Assembly (NCBI GenBank): GCA_009602725.1 | Contig: WELB01000085.1 | Span: forward strand, 64,752-128,751 | DNA: 64,000 nt | DNA from: Spirogloea muscicola | Lineage: Eukaryota > Streptophyta > Zygnematophyceae > Spirogloeales > Spirogloeaceae | Direction: 5' to 3' | Part shown: piece after piece, positions 1-21,389 of the stretch | Layout of the letters: each line of letters begins with the position of its first letter | Position numbering within the stretch: position 1 is the first letter of the stretch | Notes under the pieces: generated by a model | What the model saw: the letters and a program-made list of their open reading frames with translations, nothing else | What the model was told of the DNA's origin: nothing | Database searches by the model: none | Program-made: the position numbers and the translations under genes

Positions 1-112
<112 letters not shown>

Positions 113-240
113 GCATACTAGGGGTTAGTCACTGAGTGAACATCCTTCGGTAGACGTGCTTGATTGTGTGTCGTAGCGCTTTCTGGCCCTTTGGACCTTG
201 ACCACTCATTTGGGGCTGCCTTCCTGCAGTCCTCGCCCCC

Positions 241-285
241 TGTGAGAGCCACTTGTGTGAGAGCCACTTCTGTGAGAGCCACTTG
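241..285. repeat. 3 x 15 bp tandem repeat
   Basis: The unit TGTGAGAGCCACTTG occurs three times head to tail, with one final-base change in the middle copy. The block lies in the region upstream of the ABCC transporter. A long open frame runs through it (164-862), but it has no recognisable protein content. Confidence 0.9.
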
Positions 286-453
286 CTTCTGGTATGAGCT
301 TCCTCTCTCTACTGTGCGGAAGTGTATGTGGCTCGCCCATCGCAGCCGCGGGGAAGTGGGCGCCCAGCCGTACCTCCACGGAGCTGCACCTCCACACCAG
401 CCACGGCCCTACTACTGGAAGAGTCTTCCCAGGCTGAGCTCAGCCTCGGCGCA

Positions 454-459
454 CACGTG
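454..459. promoter_or_regulatory. single G-box (CACGTG)
   Basis: One CACGTG palindrome lies about 1.1 kb upstream of the ABCC start. It is a known plant bZIP/bHLH core motif, but a single copy at this distance is weak evidence. No TATA box or other promoter element stands out in 113-1584. Confidence 0.2.
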
Positions 460-784
460 GCAGCACCTGAGCAGCGCAACGGTGCCCACCTGCCGCGGCT
501 GCAACGTGGCGGGCGCACAGGCAACCCCCCGGGCGGTCATTGGGCGCGCGGGCCGGTTAACTGGGATCCCCCGCGGTCGGAGTAAACAAGGTAGCCCTCG
601 GCAAGCCAGGCTAGCGTGGTTAGCCGGGGGGCGACGTGGGCGCCTGCGCCCCCTGGGGTTCCAGAAGTGCCACCGCCCCCCAACCCTCCCTCCGCCCACC
701 TTCCTCCCCTCCCTCCCTCCCTTCTCCACTCGATACCCACTCCACTTTTCCCGATCTTCCCCATCCCCGATGTCCCTATGCTAT

Positions 785-1080
785 AGCGGAAAGCGCGGCC
801 AGATTGATTGGTGGCTGGGAAAGAGAGGAGCTCGCCCATACACAGAAGCGCGGCCAGATTGACTGGTGGCTGGGAAAGGCCAGCCCAAAGGAATGGACAA
901 GGTCTGAGCCGTAGAGGGTCCTAGAGAAGAGGAGCTGGCAGAAGCCAGCCAAAAAGGAATGCACAAAAACCACAGAGCCACAACGGGTGCCGGAAAGAAG
1001 GGAAATTCCCGGCTAGGCATCTAGACAACTAGCTCAATACCCGCGGGAAAGGCCAGCCCAAAGGAATGGACAAGGTCTAT
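785..1080 (-). repeat. Copy of the dispersed hairpin-tail repeat family (3' part)
   Basis: Read on the minus strand, this stretch carries the family's hairpin block (GGCTGGCTTCTGCCAGC near 924-945) and the TTGTCCATTCCTTTGGGCTGG block in three partial copies (about 797-830, 850-905 and 1041-1075). The 900-1030 part matches 43740-43880 on the plus strand. Only the non-coding tail is present, so this looks like a 5'-truncated copy or a pile-up of fragments. Confidence 0.7.
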
Positions 1081-1584
1081 GCTATAGCTTATCCACAAAC
1101 ATTTGCAATGAATGTATTGGCTGGCTTTTGCCAGCCCCAGCCGCTCGCTCTGTCCAGCTCCCACCTGCCCACGTCCGCCATCCCACGCTTGTACCCTCCC
1201 AAGAAAGTGGGTCTCCTAAAAGGCAGGCCAGGGCCGCAGGAAAAGCCAAACACCCACCTAGCTTCTTGGCCGTTCTGGCCCCTCCAGACACTCAACACCG
1301 CACCTTTCCCTCTCTTCTCCTCCTCTCTGTGTGGGGGCGCGCGTCTTCCCCTGCGTGGCCCCATCTCCCGCTGCTCGACAGCCCTCGCCTGCAGACCAGG
1401 CCTGTCGACGTACACCTCAGCTGGCCCCCACTTCCGTGTGGCCCTGTGCTCACGCACAACGCGCAGCCACCAGCAAAGACCCAACAGTGCCAACAGTTGC
1501 GCTGCCGAAGAGTCTTGTGGTTACCTTGAGCTCTCAGCTCTCGGTGTAGCGGAAGCTGCAGAGAGGAAGCCCGGAGGGCTCCCG

Positions 1585-12282
<10,698 letters not shown>

Positions 12283-14185
12283 GCCAAGTGCCTGCTTTGT
12301 GATTGTAGTACAAGAGCCCGTTTGCCACTAAGTACTGCGCATAGCTTCCACAAACTCATTTTGTTCATGTGGTAGCAAAGTAGGAGAAGTCTCTGCTGCC
12401 CGGCACCATTGCCAGGCTCTCCATTGCCCTGGTAGAGTTTTGTATACAAGGTTCAGAGGTGTAGATGATTAGATTCCTAGATGTGGTGATCTCGTGGGTA
12501 AATCGGTAGAGTTATTTTTGTAGAGAATATGTAGAGAAGAGATATTATACTCGCCCTTCTACGCAGTCCTTAGCGTTGCGGCCAGGGACACACAACTCAC
12601 ATTGAGTTGTACGTATGCTGCATAAGGGGACGACAGCCAAATCAAAGTTGAATGCTTCCACACTGACTGTGAAACTGTGACCCTACTCCTCATTGAGCTA
12701 TTTGTCCTGGGTCAGGAGACAACAAGCAATCAACTACAAAGATCTGAGTGCTTTTACATTGACTAATTTCTTCGGCCTAGAGTACAACCTGCTTTTATGT
12801 AGAGTGGTTGTACTCTCTACCTAGCATATTGCACACATGCATGACTTTTACATGCTGTCAGTAGCAACAGAAGATGTGCATGGTGGTTGATGTGCTCATG
12901 CTCACACTCCAGTGATGCATCTTGAAGTTATCCACCACATCTGATAGATAGTTCGTCCGTATGATGGTACAACTTCTCCGACAAGAGCCTCAGTGATTTT
13001 GATACTTCGAATTGGTTAGACCCTTATGCAGATTCATTCGGCCATGTTTTCCACTTTTAGGGAAGTAGCACATTGTGCCTTCTGCTGCCAGGTGTATATT
13101 CACAAGCCAGATCGGGCAGGAGATCTGATAAGTGAGACATTTTGTTTTGGATTCATTCGCATACTGTTCATGGAAGCAGGGCTTAGCTGATCGAGTAGCC
13201 AAGTGCAACTAGCAGTACTCCTGCAGGCATTCATTAGCATAGTTATCATGAAAGGAGGACTCGGCTGATCAATAGCCACTTGCAAGCTAATGACCTTCTG
13301 TATGCAGGAGTCGTCTAAAAGTACAGCAGATCAAGACAAAGAGATGCGAAGATGCATGCTCTGACCATGTTCTTGTTGAACAGATATGTCTACCCTGCCA
13401 AAAGGATTTGCTTGCTTCTTTGAGGCCAGTTGTACCACACGATGAAGTGCCTTACTACGTATTACTAAACACAAGGCGCTGTCCCCTATCTGTCCTGAAA
13501 GCGTAAGATCTTCCCGGTTATAGTATCTGCTTTCCTACCAGAATGGAGATCGAGTTGTTTAAACGTGGCAGTAGCCTCGTGTCAAGGATAAGTGACGACC
13601 CTCTGACAGATGTCCTCCTTGTTCTGGCGGCCCCGGCCATGAATTGTTCATCAAAGCTGGCTCGTCGCATTGTCCGATAGCGATCACCACTATTACAGCC
13701 TGGCAATGGGTTTCCTCATGGCCAGTCACGCGCAGGAGCACAGTGCCTACACTTTGGGTAGCCCAACAAGCTGGAGATGACTGGCCAGAAGCGTTCATCA
13801 ATTAAAAGATCGTCGCATATTTTGCGAGAAGCATGAAGAAGCTAAACGTCATTGTCATCGAGCTTCAAGAAATGTTTCAAAGAGAGTCGCATCACGAGGT
13901 TCTCCGTCTGGAAGATGTACTTGACTCTCTACAGCCTCTTCGTGCACATTTGCTGGTCCCAGATGAAAGGAGGACCTGGCTGTCGTCCTAAATGGCTAGT
14001 AATTCTTTGAGCGGACAGAGCTGCTCGTTAGTGGTGAATCGTCATATCATCCAGCTTGCCAGCATGTACATATACAGTTGCAATCAGCAAGAGGCCCGCG
14101 TGCCCTTTGGCCAGCCAGCTAGTAAAGCATGCCGATCAATGGGGGTGCGTGTCACCAATGTCTAGTGCTAAGTTCGTCCTGACTT
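12283..14185. other. Intergenic region downstream of ABCC; no convincing gene
   Basis: About 1.9 kb without a recognisable coding exon. Around 13155-13290 two imperfect copies of an approximately 75 bp segment follow each other; both contain ATTCATT, a CATG-(A/G)AAG core and GCTGATC followed by TAGCCA. A 50-codon open frame near 13830-13990 starts MKKLNVIVIELQEMF but resembles no family I know. It is probably chance or a repeat remnant. Confidence 0.6.
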
Positions 14186-14189
14186 AGGA

Positions 14190-14500
14190 AAACCTCTTCC
14201 AAATCGACAGAAATGGCTGTGAGAGGCCAGCCCAAAGAAGAAAGCGCGGCCAAATTGACTGGTGGCTGAGAAAGGCCAGCCCAAAAGAATGGACAAGGTC
14301 TGAGGGAGCTTGAGTGCGAACGACTAGGACTAAGGCATCAGCCAGGGAACGCTCAGTAACCTCTAGACAGGAGATGCAGATCCGAGAGGCCCAAAGGAAT
14401 GGACAAGATCTGAAAGGGCCGGATGGGGCAGACAGCAGGATACAACTTTCCAAGACGTCAGCAAGTGGGCTTTCAGTGGACTCTAGTCTGTAAGTGCAAG
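14190..14500 (-). repeat. Copy of the dispersed hairpin-tail repeat family
   Basis: On the minus strand this carries the CCATTCTTTTGGGCTGG hairpin block twice (about 14215-14300 and 14385-14410) and the end of the conserved coding tail (CTCCTGTCTAGAGGTTACTGAGCG type, around 14345-14370). The copy looks fragmentary. Confidence 0.75.
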
Positions 14501-14725
14501 TTAGTATAACTAGAGGGTCCGACAAGCGTCTGTCTAGTGCTAAGCGCGTCCCCGTCCAGGGACGGGCCCTTTACCCCCCCCCGGCCGCAATCGACACTTT
14601 CGGCTGCTTGGGTCCTCGCTTCCATACCCTACTCGAGAACATAGCGAGTCTGGGATATGCACGACGCGAGGATATGCTCCCAGCCCAGATGGGTATGCCG
14701 GCAGCCTATCTGTCATTTCTGCGAC

Positions 14726-15070
14726 GTCGAGTGTCAACCTGTCTGCAACGAGCTCAGGCGTATGCTCTGCATCAGAAAGCTGGTCGAGCCTTAGCTGCTG
14801 GCACAAGAGCTAGTCAATTGCCGTCCGGTATTCGAGCGTCAGCTAGCGACCTCTATGTGCTGACTCGTGGTTACTGAGCGGGTCAGCTTAGCAGCAAGTG
14901 ACGTACATTTGTCTAATGTGCTTGCCTTTGTACTTGGCCACACATGGCCTCCCCATCTCTTAATATACACGCATTTTCCCCCCTCTTCTTGTACTCTGTT
15001 CATTCTTTTTTGGGCTGGCTGTTCCAGCCCATATTCTCAATGGGCGAGCCCTTCTTCTTTACCAAGCACG
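14726..15070 (+). repeat. Copy of the dispersed repeat family with coding tail and 3' hairpin
   Basis: The plus-strand frame reads LQRAQAYALHQKAGRALA, then SDLYVLTRGY and a TGA stop at 14875-14877. It is followed by a 3' block containing TTTGTACTTGGCCACACA, then GTTCATTCTTTTTTGGGCTGG and the hairpin GGGCTGG-CTGTT-CCAGCCC (15012-15030), then TCAATGGGCGAGC. Together with the minus-strand copy next door it forms an inverted pair around 15100. Confidence 0.85.
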
Positions 15071-15139
15071 GTGGAGAATGGAGGGGAATGTCCGTGTAAT
15101 TGAAACTAACGAAGTCCATAATGGCCAAGTACAAAGGCA

Positions 15140-15430
15140 AGCACATCTAATGACGTACACCACCCACAGCAGATTGACCCGCTCAGTAATCACGGGTCAG
15201 GACACGAAGGTTGCTAATCAGTACCTGACAACCAGATAGCAGATTGGAAGCCCTTTCTACCACCAACTAGAGCTCGCCGAGCTTTCCGGTGCAAAGCACG
15301 ATGTGGACGACGCTTTCCCGCTACTGGACGCTTCTTTCCTCCTAAAAGCATTAGCCTGAGCACGCTGCAAACAGGCCGAACATCCTCCATTCCTTTGGGC
15401 TGGCCTTTCCCAGCCACCAGTCAATCTGGC
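15140..15430 (-). repeat. Copy of the dispersed repeat family, inverted relative to its neighbour
   Basis: The minus strand carries the same coding-tail module (HRKARRALVGG near 15270-15300, stop side near 15180) and the TTTGTACTTGGCCA block at about 15125-15140. The upstream side reaches the GGCTGGGAAAGGCC block at about 15395-15425. It belongs to the same sub-family as 14726-15070 and 20745-21115. Confidence 0.8.
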
Positions 15431-15597
15431 CGCGATCTCACCAACTCGTCATTGGAGGATGAAGTATATGTTTCTGCCAGTCCGCTTCTAACGAGCCCCA
15501 AGTTCGCCTCCCACGTCTCCCACCTACTCTAACGGCAAAACCCATCTATAAACCTGGCTGTCGGGAGGACCTGCTTGGCCCCCCGCCCCCGCCGCGA

Positions 15598-15632
15598 GCG
15601 CCGGCGGCGGCGGCGGCGGCGGCGGCGCCGGC
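15598..15632. repeat. (CGG)n tract near an assembly gap
   Basis: A run of CGG triplets just upstream of the 27-N gap, in the 5' region of the esterase-like gene. More CCG/GCC triplets follow the gap (15775-15810). Confidence 0.9.
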
Positions 15633-15723
15633 GAATGGATCTGACACTTCTACAGCCACCGGAAGTGCGACGAGAAGAGATGGGAGAGACTCTTCTGAAC
15701 GGCCCCCCGGCCCCCCCCCCCCC

Positions 15724-15750
15724 NNNNNNNNNNNNNNNNNNNNNNNNNNN
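15724..15750. other. Assembly gap (27 N) in GC-rich 5' region
   Basis: Undetermined bases flanked by a poly-C run and GCC triplets. The first exon of the downstream esterase-like gene may be partly hidden here. Confidence 1.
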
Positions 15751-15858
15751 CCTGGCCACCGCCTCCATCACCGCAGCCGCCGCCGCCGCCGCCGCCGCTG
15801 CCGTCGCCGCCGGCGGCTCTGAGCCTGAGTTGGGCCCGCGCCGGCGGCCCTCCCGCAG

Positions 15859-18831
15859 TTCCCGAACGCGAGGAACACCACCGACGGCGTCTGGTACGTC
15901 GCCGCCTTTGGGCCGAGCACGCTGGCGGCGGGCGCCGTGGCGCACGCCGGCGCCGCCAACTCCTACGTCGCGTCCTTCCGCCCCCGCGAGCCCGGGCCCC
16001 ACATTGTGAGCGCCGCCGCCGCCGCCGCCGCGGCCGTCGCCGACGCTGCCACCTCTAGCCGTCGCAAGCATTAGGGTTCCCAAACTCTAAACCCCTACAT
16101 CCTAAACCTTAACCCGGAAACCTGAACCCTAGACTCAAATCGGGAACCCTACACCCTAAGTCATGAACCCAGTCGGAGGGGTTTGCGATGCCAGGGTTTG
16201 GAATTTGGGTTTGGCGCTGGCGCTCTGCCAGCGCCAAAGCTGCCGCCGCGAGGCGCAGGAGCTCCGTGTAGAACAGATAAGCAGCAACGGCGTCTACCCA
16301 TCATTAACTCATTCGCCACAGCAGACCGACATAGACGGCAATTTAGAGTTTAGGTTCATAGGGTCAAGGGATTAGGGTTCAGGATTTAGGGTGTGGGGTT
16401 AAGTCGTAAGCTCACTGTCGGAGCGGCACGCTAGGTAGGTGCATGTGCGGCTGGAGTACCCGCACCGTGTCGAGGCAGTGGAGGGCGTGCTGCCGTCGGC
16501 TGGCGACCGCCGCGTCTGGTCCGACGACTGGGGCGCCGGCATCGGCACCGCCGGCCTCGTCTCGCCGCCCCTGACCGGCGCGCCCGCCCCCGGCTCCCCC
16601 TTCACTGTGAGAGCTGCACATGCCGTCACCCATTTCACCATTGACATAAGTTATCGATGTATCTTATCAATCAATTCAAGTTATCATCATTGATTTACCA
16701 ATTGAGATACCTTTTCAGTCAGCTGCGTACATAATACCAACTAGATGATGTCACGAACTGTGATCAGGCAATGAACATTATCAAGGCTCTGTCTGTTGTC
16801 TTTCATTGGTAGGTCGAAGTGGAGGCTGCAAAGGAAGCGCTGCGGAAGCAGAACCTGGCACTGTGCAAGGGCAGTGCGCACGCGGGCGTCTGGAGCAAGC
16901 GGCCTCGCAGCAAGGCGGAGGAGTTCTTAGTCCCCATCTGGGAGGGCGCCTTTGGCCCTGGCACCCACCTAGCCACTTGCCCCGCGAGCTGCCGCAACGC
17001 CTCCAGCATTGTCTGCGAGCCCCCAGATGAGCCTGGTGCATGCGAGCACAACCCATACATGGATTGATTCTATCATCTCTATCATCACCTGCATGACTTG
17101 TCAATGTTTGCTTAGTGGAACTTACCATGGCATCAGAGAGCTCTCAAAGAGCAAATGAGGTTACCACATCTGCCCAGAGCTAGTATGCATCTGGCCATGT
17201 AGGGCACACTTAATTGCTGCTTTCATCACCTATTATTAGATAGTTGTAGCTGGCAGTGCTGTGTAATAGCTGATTAAATCGAGAATGTACCAGTAGTTTC
17301 CTGGTGGCAGGGAGGAAGAGCCTGTTGAAGGAGGACCAAGGCCGCGCGCGGGCATGGTACAGCTATGACCAGTGGGAGTCGTATGACTGCACGCTCCAGC
17401 GCTTTGACCAGGCGGCGGGCTCCGCCTGTCTCAAAAAGTGATTGTCACCTTGATCATCCACAAATCTTTCTAGCAATTGATACATCCAGATCGCTCGGTT
17501 TGGCCTACAATTGTGCTATTGATTGCCACTTCCAGGTCACAGTGTGTGTTCAGGAGTAGCAGATGAGGTCCAGTATTGGTCTGCCGAAATGACATGAACA
17601 GTAGGGCTTGTCTTGTAGGTTTGTGTTCTGGGTTGAACCTTCAGATGAGGTCCAGTATTGGTCTGCCGAAGTGACATGAACAGTAGGGCTTGTCTTGTAG
17701 GTTTGTGTTCTGGGTTGAACCTTCTCAAGGGAATGGTTAATTTGTGCCGACTCGAGCAGGCACCGTGTGATGGTGGTCGGTGACAGCGTCGCCATGCATC
17801 TCTGCAACTTCCTGCAGTGCGGCAGCATGCAAGGAACTGATTGCGACTACCACTGCGCTCACAGGTCAGCTGTGCCAGCTCAACATGTCACCTTCATGAA
17901 GAGACTGTTTTGCTATGAAGTAGAAGTGGCCCTTTTCCCACTCCTGGCCTTCATTCTTGTAAAGCAGCCGCAAGGAAAGTGCTGCAAGACCAGACCAGAT
18001 GCGCATTCTCCACTGGACTGGAGGTTAGCTACCAGATCACTGAGTTGAATTATGATACGACTTTGACTTTCTGCGTGCAGGAGGGATACTGAGCCCTGCT
18101 GGGAGCGACAAGCAAACAGGTCGGGCAACGTCTTCTGTGTGTCTAATGAGCTGTTCTTCGGGCCGCAAATTGAGCACGGGCTGCACGAGCACGTGTTCCC
18201 CTACCGCGGCCGTACTTTCATATTTCCCACGCGAGGCGTGCTGTGGGCGGCCAACGCGCTCAATGCCACATTCCGCGCAGCCAACATCTTGGCAGCCATG
18301 GAGCGTAATGGCATGGGTAAGAAGCTCCCCGGCGTCACGGACGTTGTGGTGTTCAGTTCCGGGCTCCACGACGGCACACTGGACTGGGAGTACTTCTACG
18401 ACGCGTTTGTCTCGCCGGGCCAGGGCGGCTCCTGGGACGCGCTCCTCGGCTCGGCCCTCGAGGCGCCATTCGACCGCGCGGTGTGGGTGAGCCAGATGGC
18501 TATCCACAAGTGGGTCGCTGACACGACCGACTGTCGCGACCTCCACCCGCCGGAGAGTGGCAAGGCCAACTGCATCCGCAATGACTACGATGGCAAGATC
18601 TACCTCTCCAACCCCCGCATGGAGTACCTCAACGAGTTCGTGCGGCACACTGTGCTGCCGCGGCTGCGTGACAAGTGGGTGCGACAGGGGAAGCGCATCA
18701 ATGAGGTGGATGCGTGGCGCATTAGCCAGGTTCGGGAGGACAACACGATGAGCCACAGCGACCAAGCGCACCCATGCGACGAGGTTTACCGCGAGGTTGT
18801 CCAGGTGCTACTGCACCTACTCTGCTCCTAA
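15859..18831 (+). CDS. SGNH/PC-esterase-like protein (NXPE/TBL-like), copy 1
   Basis: This is probably a glycan or cell-wall O-acyl transferase/esterase. Exons in frame are about 15859-16005, 16439-16607, 16813-17035, 17311-17437, 17760-17864 and 18081-18831, giving roughly 500 residues. The N-terminal third (YVASFRPREPG, then VHVRLEYPHRVEAVEG) looks like the filamin-type beta domain of NXPE proteins. It is followed by CTLQRFD, then the block I serine motif VMVVGDSVAM, a GLHD motif in the third block, and the C-terminal DxxH catalytic pair in HSDQAHPCDEVYRE. The CxLxRFD-to-GDS layout also recalls plant TBL proteins. The 5' end, including any membrane anchor, is unresolved because of the gap and GC-rich DNA. 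The paralogue at 32844-36800 has the same exon plan, except that copy 1 lacks its last intron. The stop is TAA at 18829-18831. Confidence 0.8.
16068..16160. repeat. Degenerate plant-type telomere repeats (CCCTAAA) in an intron
   Basis: Scattered CCCTAAA-like units (AACTCTAAACCCC, CCTAAACC, GAACCCTAG, CACCCTAAG) lie just after the splice donor of the first intron of the esterase-like gene. Confidence 0.7.
16355..16405. repeat. Degenerate telomere repeats (TTAGGG orientation), other end of same intron
   Basis: ATTAGGGTTCAGGATTTAGGG and GTGTGGGGTTAAG lie close to the acceptor of the same intron. They are in the opposite orientation to the block at 16068-16160, so the two form an imperfect inverted pair. 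Confidence 0.7.
17560..17723. repeat. 82 bp direct tandem duplication in an intron
   Basis: Two adjacent, nearly identical 82 bp units begin CAGATGAGGTCCAGTATTGG; one A/G difference is visible. They sit in the intron before the GDS-motif exon of the esterase-like gene. The near-identity suggests a recent duplication. Confidence 0.95.
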
Positions 18832-20214
18832 TGGGCATCTCCAAGAGCTGATAGTGCTTGCAGAGCACTTAGCAGATACTGTGGACCCACACCTGAGGTA
18901 ATAGGGTGTAATGCTAGGGCCAGGTTTTCCTTTATCTTGCAGGAGACAGCCCTATAGAATCCTTCTCTTCCATCATTAATTGGGTGGCTGGAGTATTGCA
19001 TTGTCCACATTGGGGTCTGGGATTCCCTCAGACCCCTACCTCGGTCAGGCGGCAGGTGGTCGAGCCTTATGTCCAACCCCGGCAAAGGCTAAGTGTGGGG
19101 CAGCACAGCCGTCGCAGCGGCCGCTGCATATGCCATGCGCGGAACCGCGTCATGGCCATTCATGTCCCATGACTGCTTCTTTGCTGCTTGTCCGCGTGAT
19201 GACGTTATTGTGGGTTATTGTCATTGATTCATGTATCACCTCGACAAGACGTGAATATGCTTCCACGTTGCAAGAAGTGCACTTGTGGATGATTCTTCTT
19301 TGTGTTCATGATTTGGCTACTAAGAAAAGTGGCTGGTGGCGAGCACTTCGCGCGAAGTTGGACTGTGTGAAAAAAGCAGAACAGAATTTGCCGATATTGG
19401 CGTGCATAGTAACAGGTCTGCAGCAACATCAGCCCGTGTTGTGTCTGAAGGCAGGAGTTGTACGCTCTCCGCCAGGACGAGGGCTGCGTCTACTACCTCA
19501 ATGACGGGCCTCTGCTTTCTAGCAAGCAAAGGATGAGCCTCCAAAGGTCAACAATTACCTGGGCGTGGACGAGCGGGTCTCACCACGCCGCCCAACCCCC
19601 CGTTGATGAGCTCGCATCCAAAATGAAAGATTTAAGTAGCAGCAGTAGTGCCCAAGGAGCACGACTGCAGCCGTGACAAGCAATGGACATGCACGCAGGA
19701 GACGTTACAGCGTTTGCCTGCTGCAAGTGGCCGCATGCCCCATGCCGCAATACGGTTGGCGCTGGCATGCAAGCGAAATTCTCTCTGCCTATGGATGCGG
19801 CTTCGATCCTTTTAATGATTCACGAAGTGACCAAATCTCAGGAGCAAATGACAAAGAGCTTATGGAGAAAGTCAAAAGCGTGTACCCAACTTGTTAATGG
19901 TACAAACTTGCTCATTTGGTACAGCTTGCAGTGAGTCCTGAAATTTAGCAAGAGTCTTGTCCCGACTGTGAGCTATGCAAGGACTGCAGTCTATAACAAC
20001 CTGCAACCCAACTCTGTGCCGTACCCGGAAGTGATTTGAGTTGCTTGAGGGGCCCTAGGCAATTTTGGCATTGCAATGTTGGCATTTGGAATTGGTGAAC
20101 CTGAGGCCTATAGCTAACGTCCAATTCTAGTAAGGCCGCCAGCTCGTTGATCAGACTGGTCCTGTTAGCACGGGCTGGAGTCACTTAGGCCCCTCAAAGC
20201 TAACATCATTTCTA
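18832..20214. other. Intergenic region; one possible coding remnant
   Basis: No recognised gene is present. A short frame near 19440-19560 reads ELYALRQDEGCVYYLND and looks protein-like, with plausible splice signals around it, but I cannot assign a family or extend it. The rest is ordinary intergenic sequence. Confidence 0.4.
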
Positions 20215-20340
20215 GAAAGGGAAGGCGCGCGGTGCGCATGAGATTGAAACGGAGGCCAAATCTAGCCTTACAAATGTCCTGCTGCCTGGGTGATGAGCTG
20301 GCTAAGGGGGTCACTAAAATGCCAGAGTGAGCACATGCAT
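20215..20340 (-). repeat. Fragment of the dispersed repeat family (GGCGCGCGGTGCGCATG block)
   Basis: GGCGCGCGGTGCGCATGAGA, then GAGGCCAAATCTAGCCTTAC and GATGAGCTGGCTAAGGGGG, match 43605-43740 closely. The orientation is taken from other copies in which this block follows the coding tail on the opposite strand. Confidence 0.7.
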
Positions 20341-20744
20341 ATATGACAAGCCGTACTGAGGAGCCAAACCACCACCACGGAAGCCACTAGCCTGGGCTAA
20401 TGCACGACCAGCACGATGGTGAATCGCGAGTGCCTGGGAGCGCTGCAGACTCAATGATAGCGGCATTCTAAGCATGAAACGATGGCTTGCGGGACGCTAG
20501 AATGGCACAAGCTACCGGCCCGACTACGTCGGCGGGCATCAACATGCAGTGCCAGGCGATGGAGGAGGGAAGACCGATTCGTTCCGTAGCCGCCGTATAT
20601 GTCTCCATGGCGCACGGGAAGAAGTGGTCGCCCCAGGGGTGGTCATTATAGTGCCTCTCCTTCTTCCTCTCCGCATGATGTGCCGCCCAACCTGGCACAG
20701 TCGGTGTGGGTGCCCCTGGTTGGAATGCGTCGATGAGAAGAGAG

Positions 20745-21115
20745 AGAGAAGGCGTTCGGGGCGCATGAAATGAAATGGAGGCCAATTCAATTCAAGCCGA
20801 TACATTGTTCAGGCAGAGTCTAGGGCAAACTAAACAGGGCTGAGAAGAAGAAAGTGGACAGCCCATTGAGGATAAAATTTCCGTGTATTAGAAGTAAATG
20901 TAGGCCAAATGGCCAGTACAAAGGCAAGAAAATCGAAAGATCTACATAACCTACAGCAGATTGACCCGCTCAATACCACGGGTCAAGACATAAAGGTCAC
21001 TAATCGATGCATGAATACCAGATGCCAGGAACGGAGCCCTTCTGCCACCAACTAGAGCTCGCCCAGCTTTCTGGTGCAAGGCACTAGCCTGAGCACGCTG
21101 CAAAAAAGATAGGGG
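20745..21115 (-). repeat. Copy of the dispersed repeat family with coding tail
   Basis: The minus strand reads LQRAQASALHQKAGRALVGG, then SDLYVLTRG near 20960-21110. It is followed by the GGCCA tail and the GAATTGGCCTCCATTTCATT block (about 20755-20800). The same block occurs at 46130-46190 (+) and 59440-59490 (-). Confidence 0.8.
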
Positions 21116-21345
21116 CTGGAAAAGCCAGCCAAAGAAAGAATGAACAGAGTACGAGAAGGGGGCCAGGGGAAGCGCTAAGAAAAACAAAGTAGCTACGAAT
21201 CACTGAGTAACCCCTGCTAAGCAGCCGCAGATCAGAGAGATCGACGAGAACAACGTCGAGGAGAAGACGACGAGGCCCACCACTGACGGAAAGGCCTGCC
21301 ACGCCTCTGGAGTACCGGCTTCTAGAACCCCAAACCTCAATCTCC
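21108..21345 (-). repeat. Second, adjacent copy of the dispersed repeat family
   Basis: The minus strand carries GGPRRLLLDVVLVD, then LSDLRLLSRGY and stop (stop side near 21200), followed by the 3' block CTCGTACTCTGTTCATTC and the hairpin GGCTGGCTTTTCCAGCCCC (about 21112-21132). A related GGGPRLLLDVVLID stretch occurs at about 45600-45650 on the plus strand. This copy ends within 100 bases of the pseudouridine synthase start. Confidence 0.8.
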
Positions 21346-21389
21346 AATGCTAAAGCAAACCCCTGGCCACAGGCCGTGGAACCTCCGCC

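Noticed and set aside
164-862. Long open frame of 232 codons upstream of the ABCC gene
   Set aside because: It runs through a tandem repeat and GC-rich sequence, has Ser/Pro/Arg-rich composition and no family signature.
18037-18771. 244-codon minus-strand open frame
   Set aside because: It is the reverse shadow of the large last exon of esterase-like copy 1, whose plus frame has the catalytic motifs.
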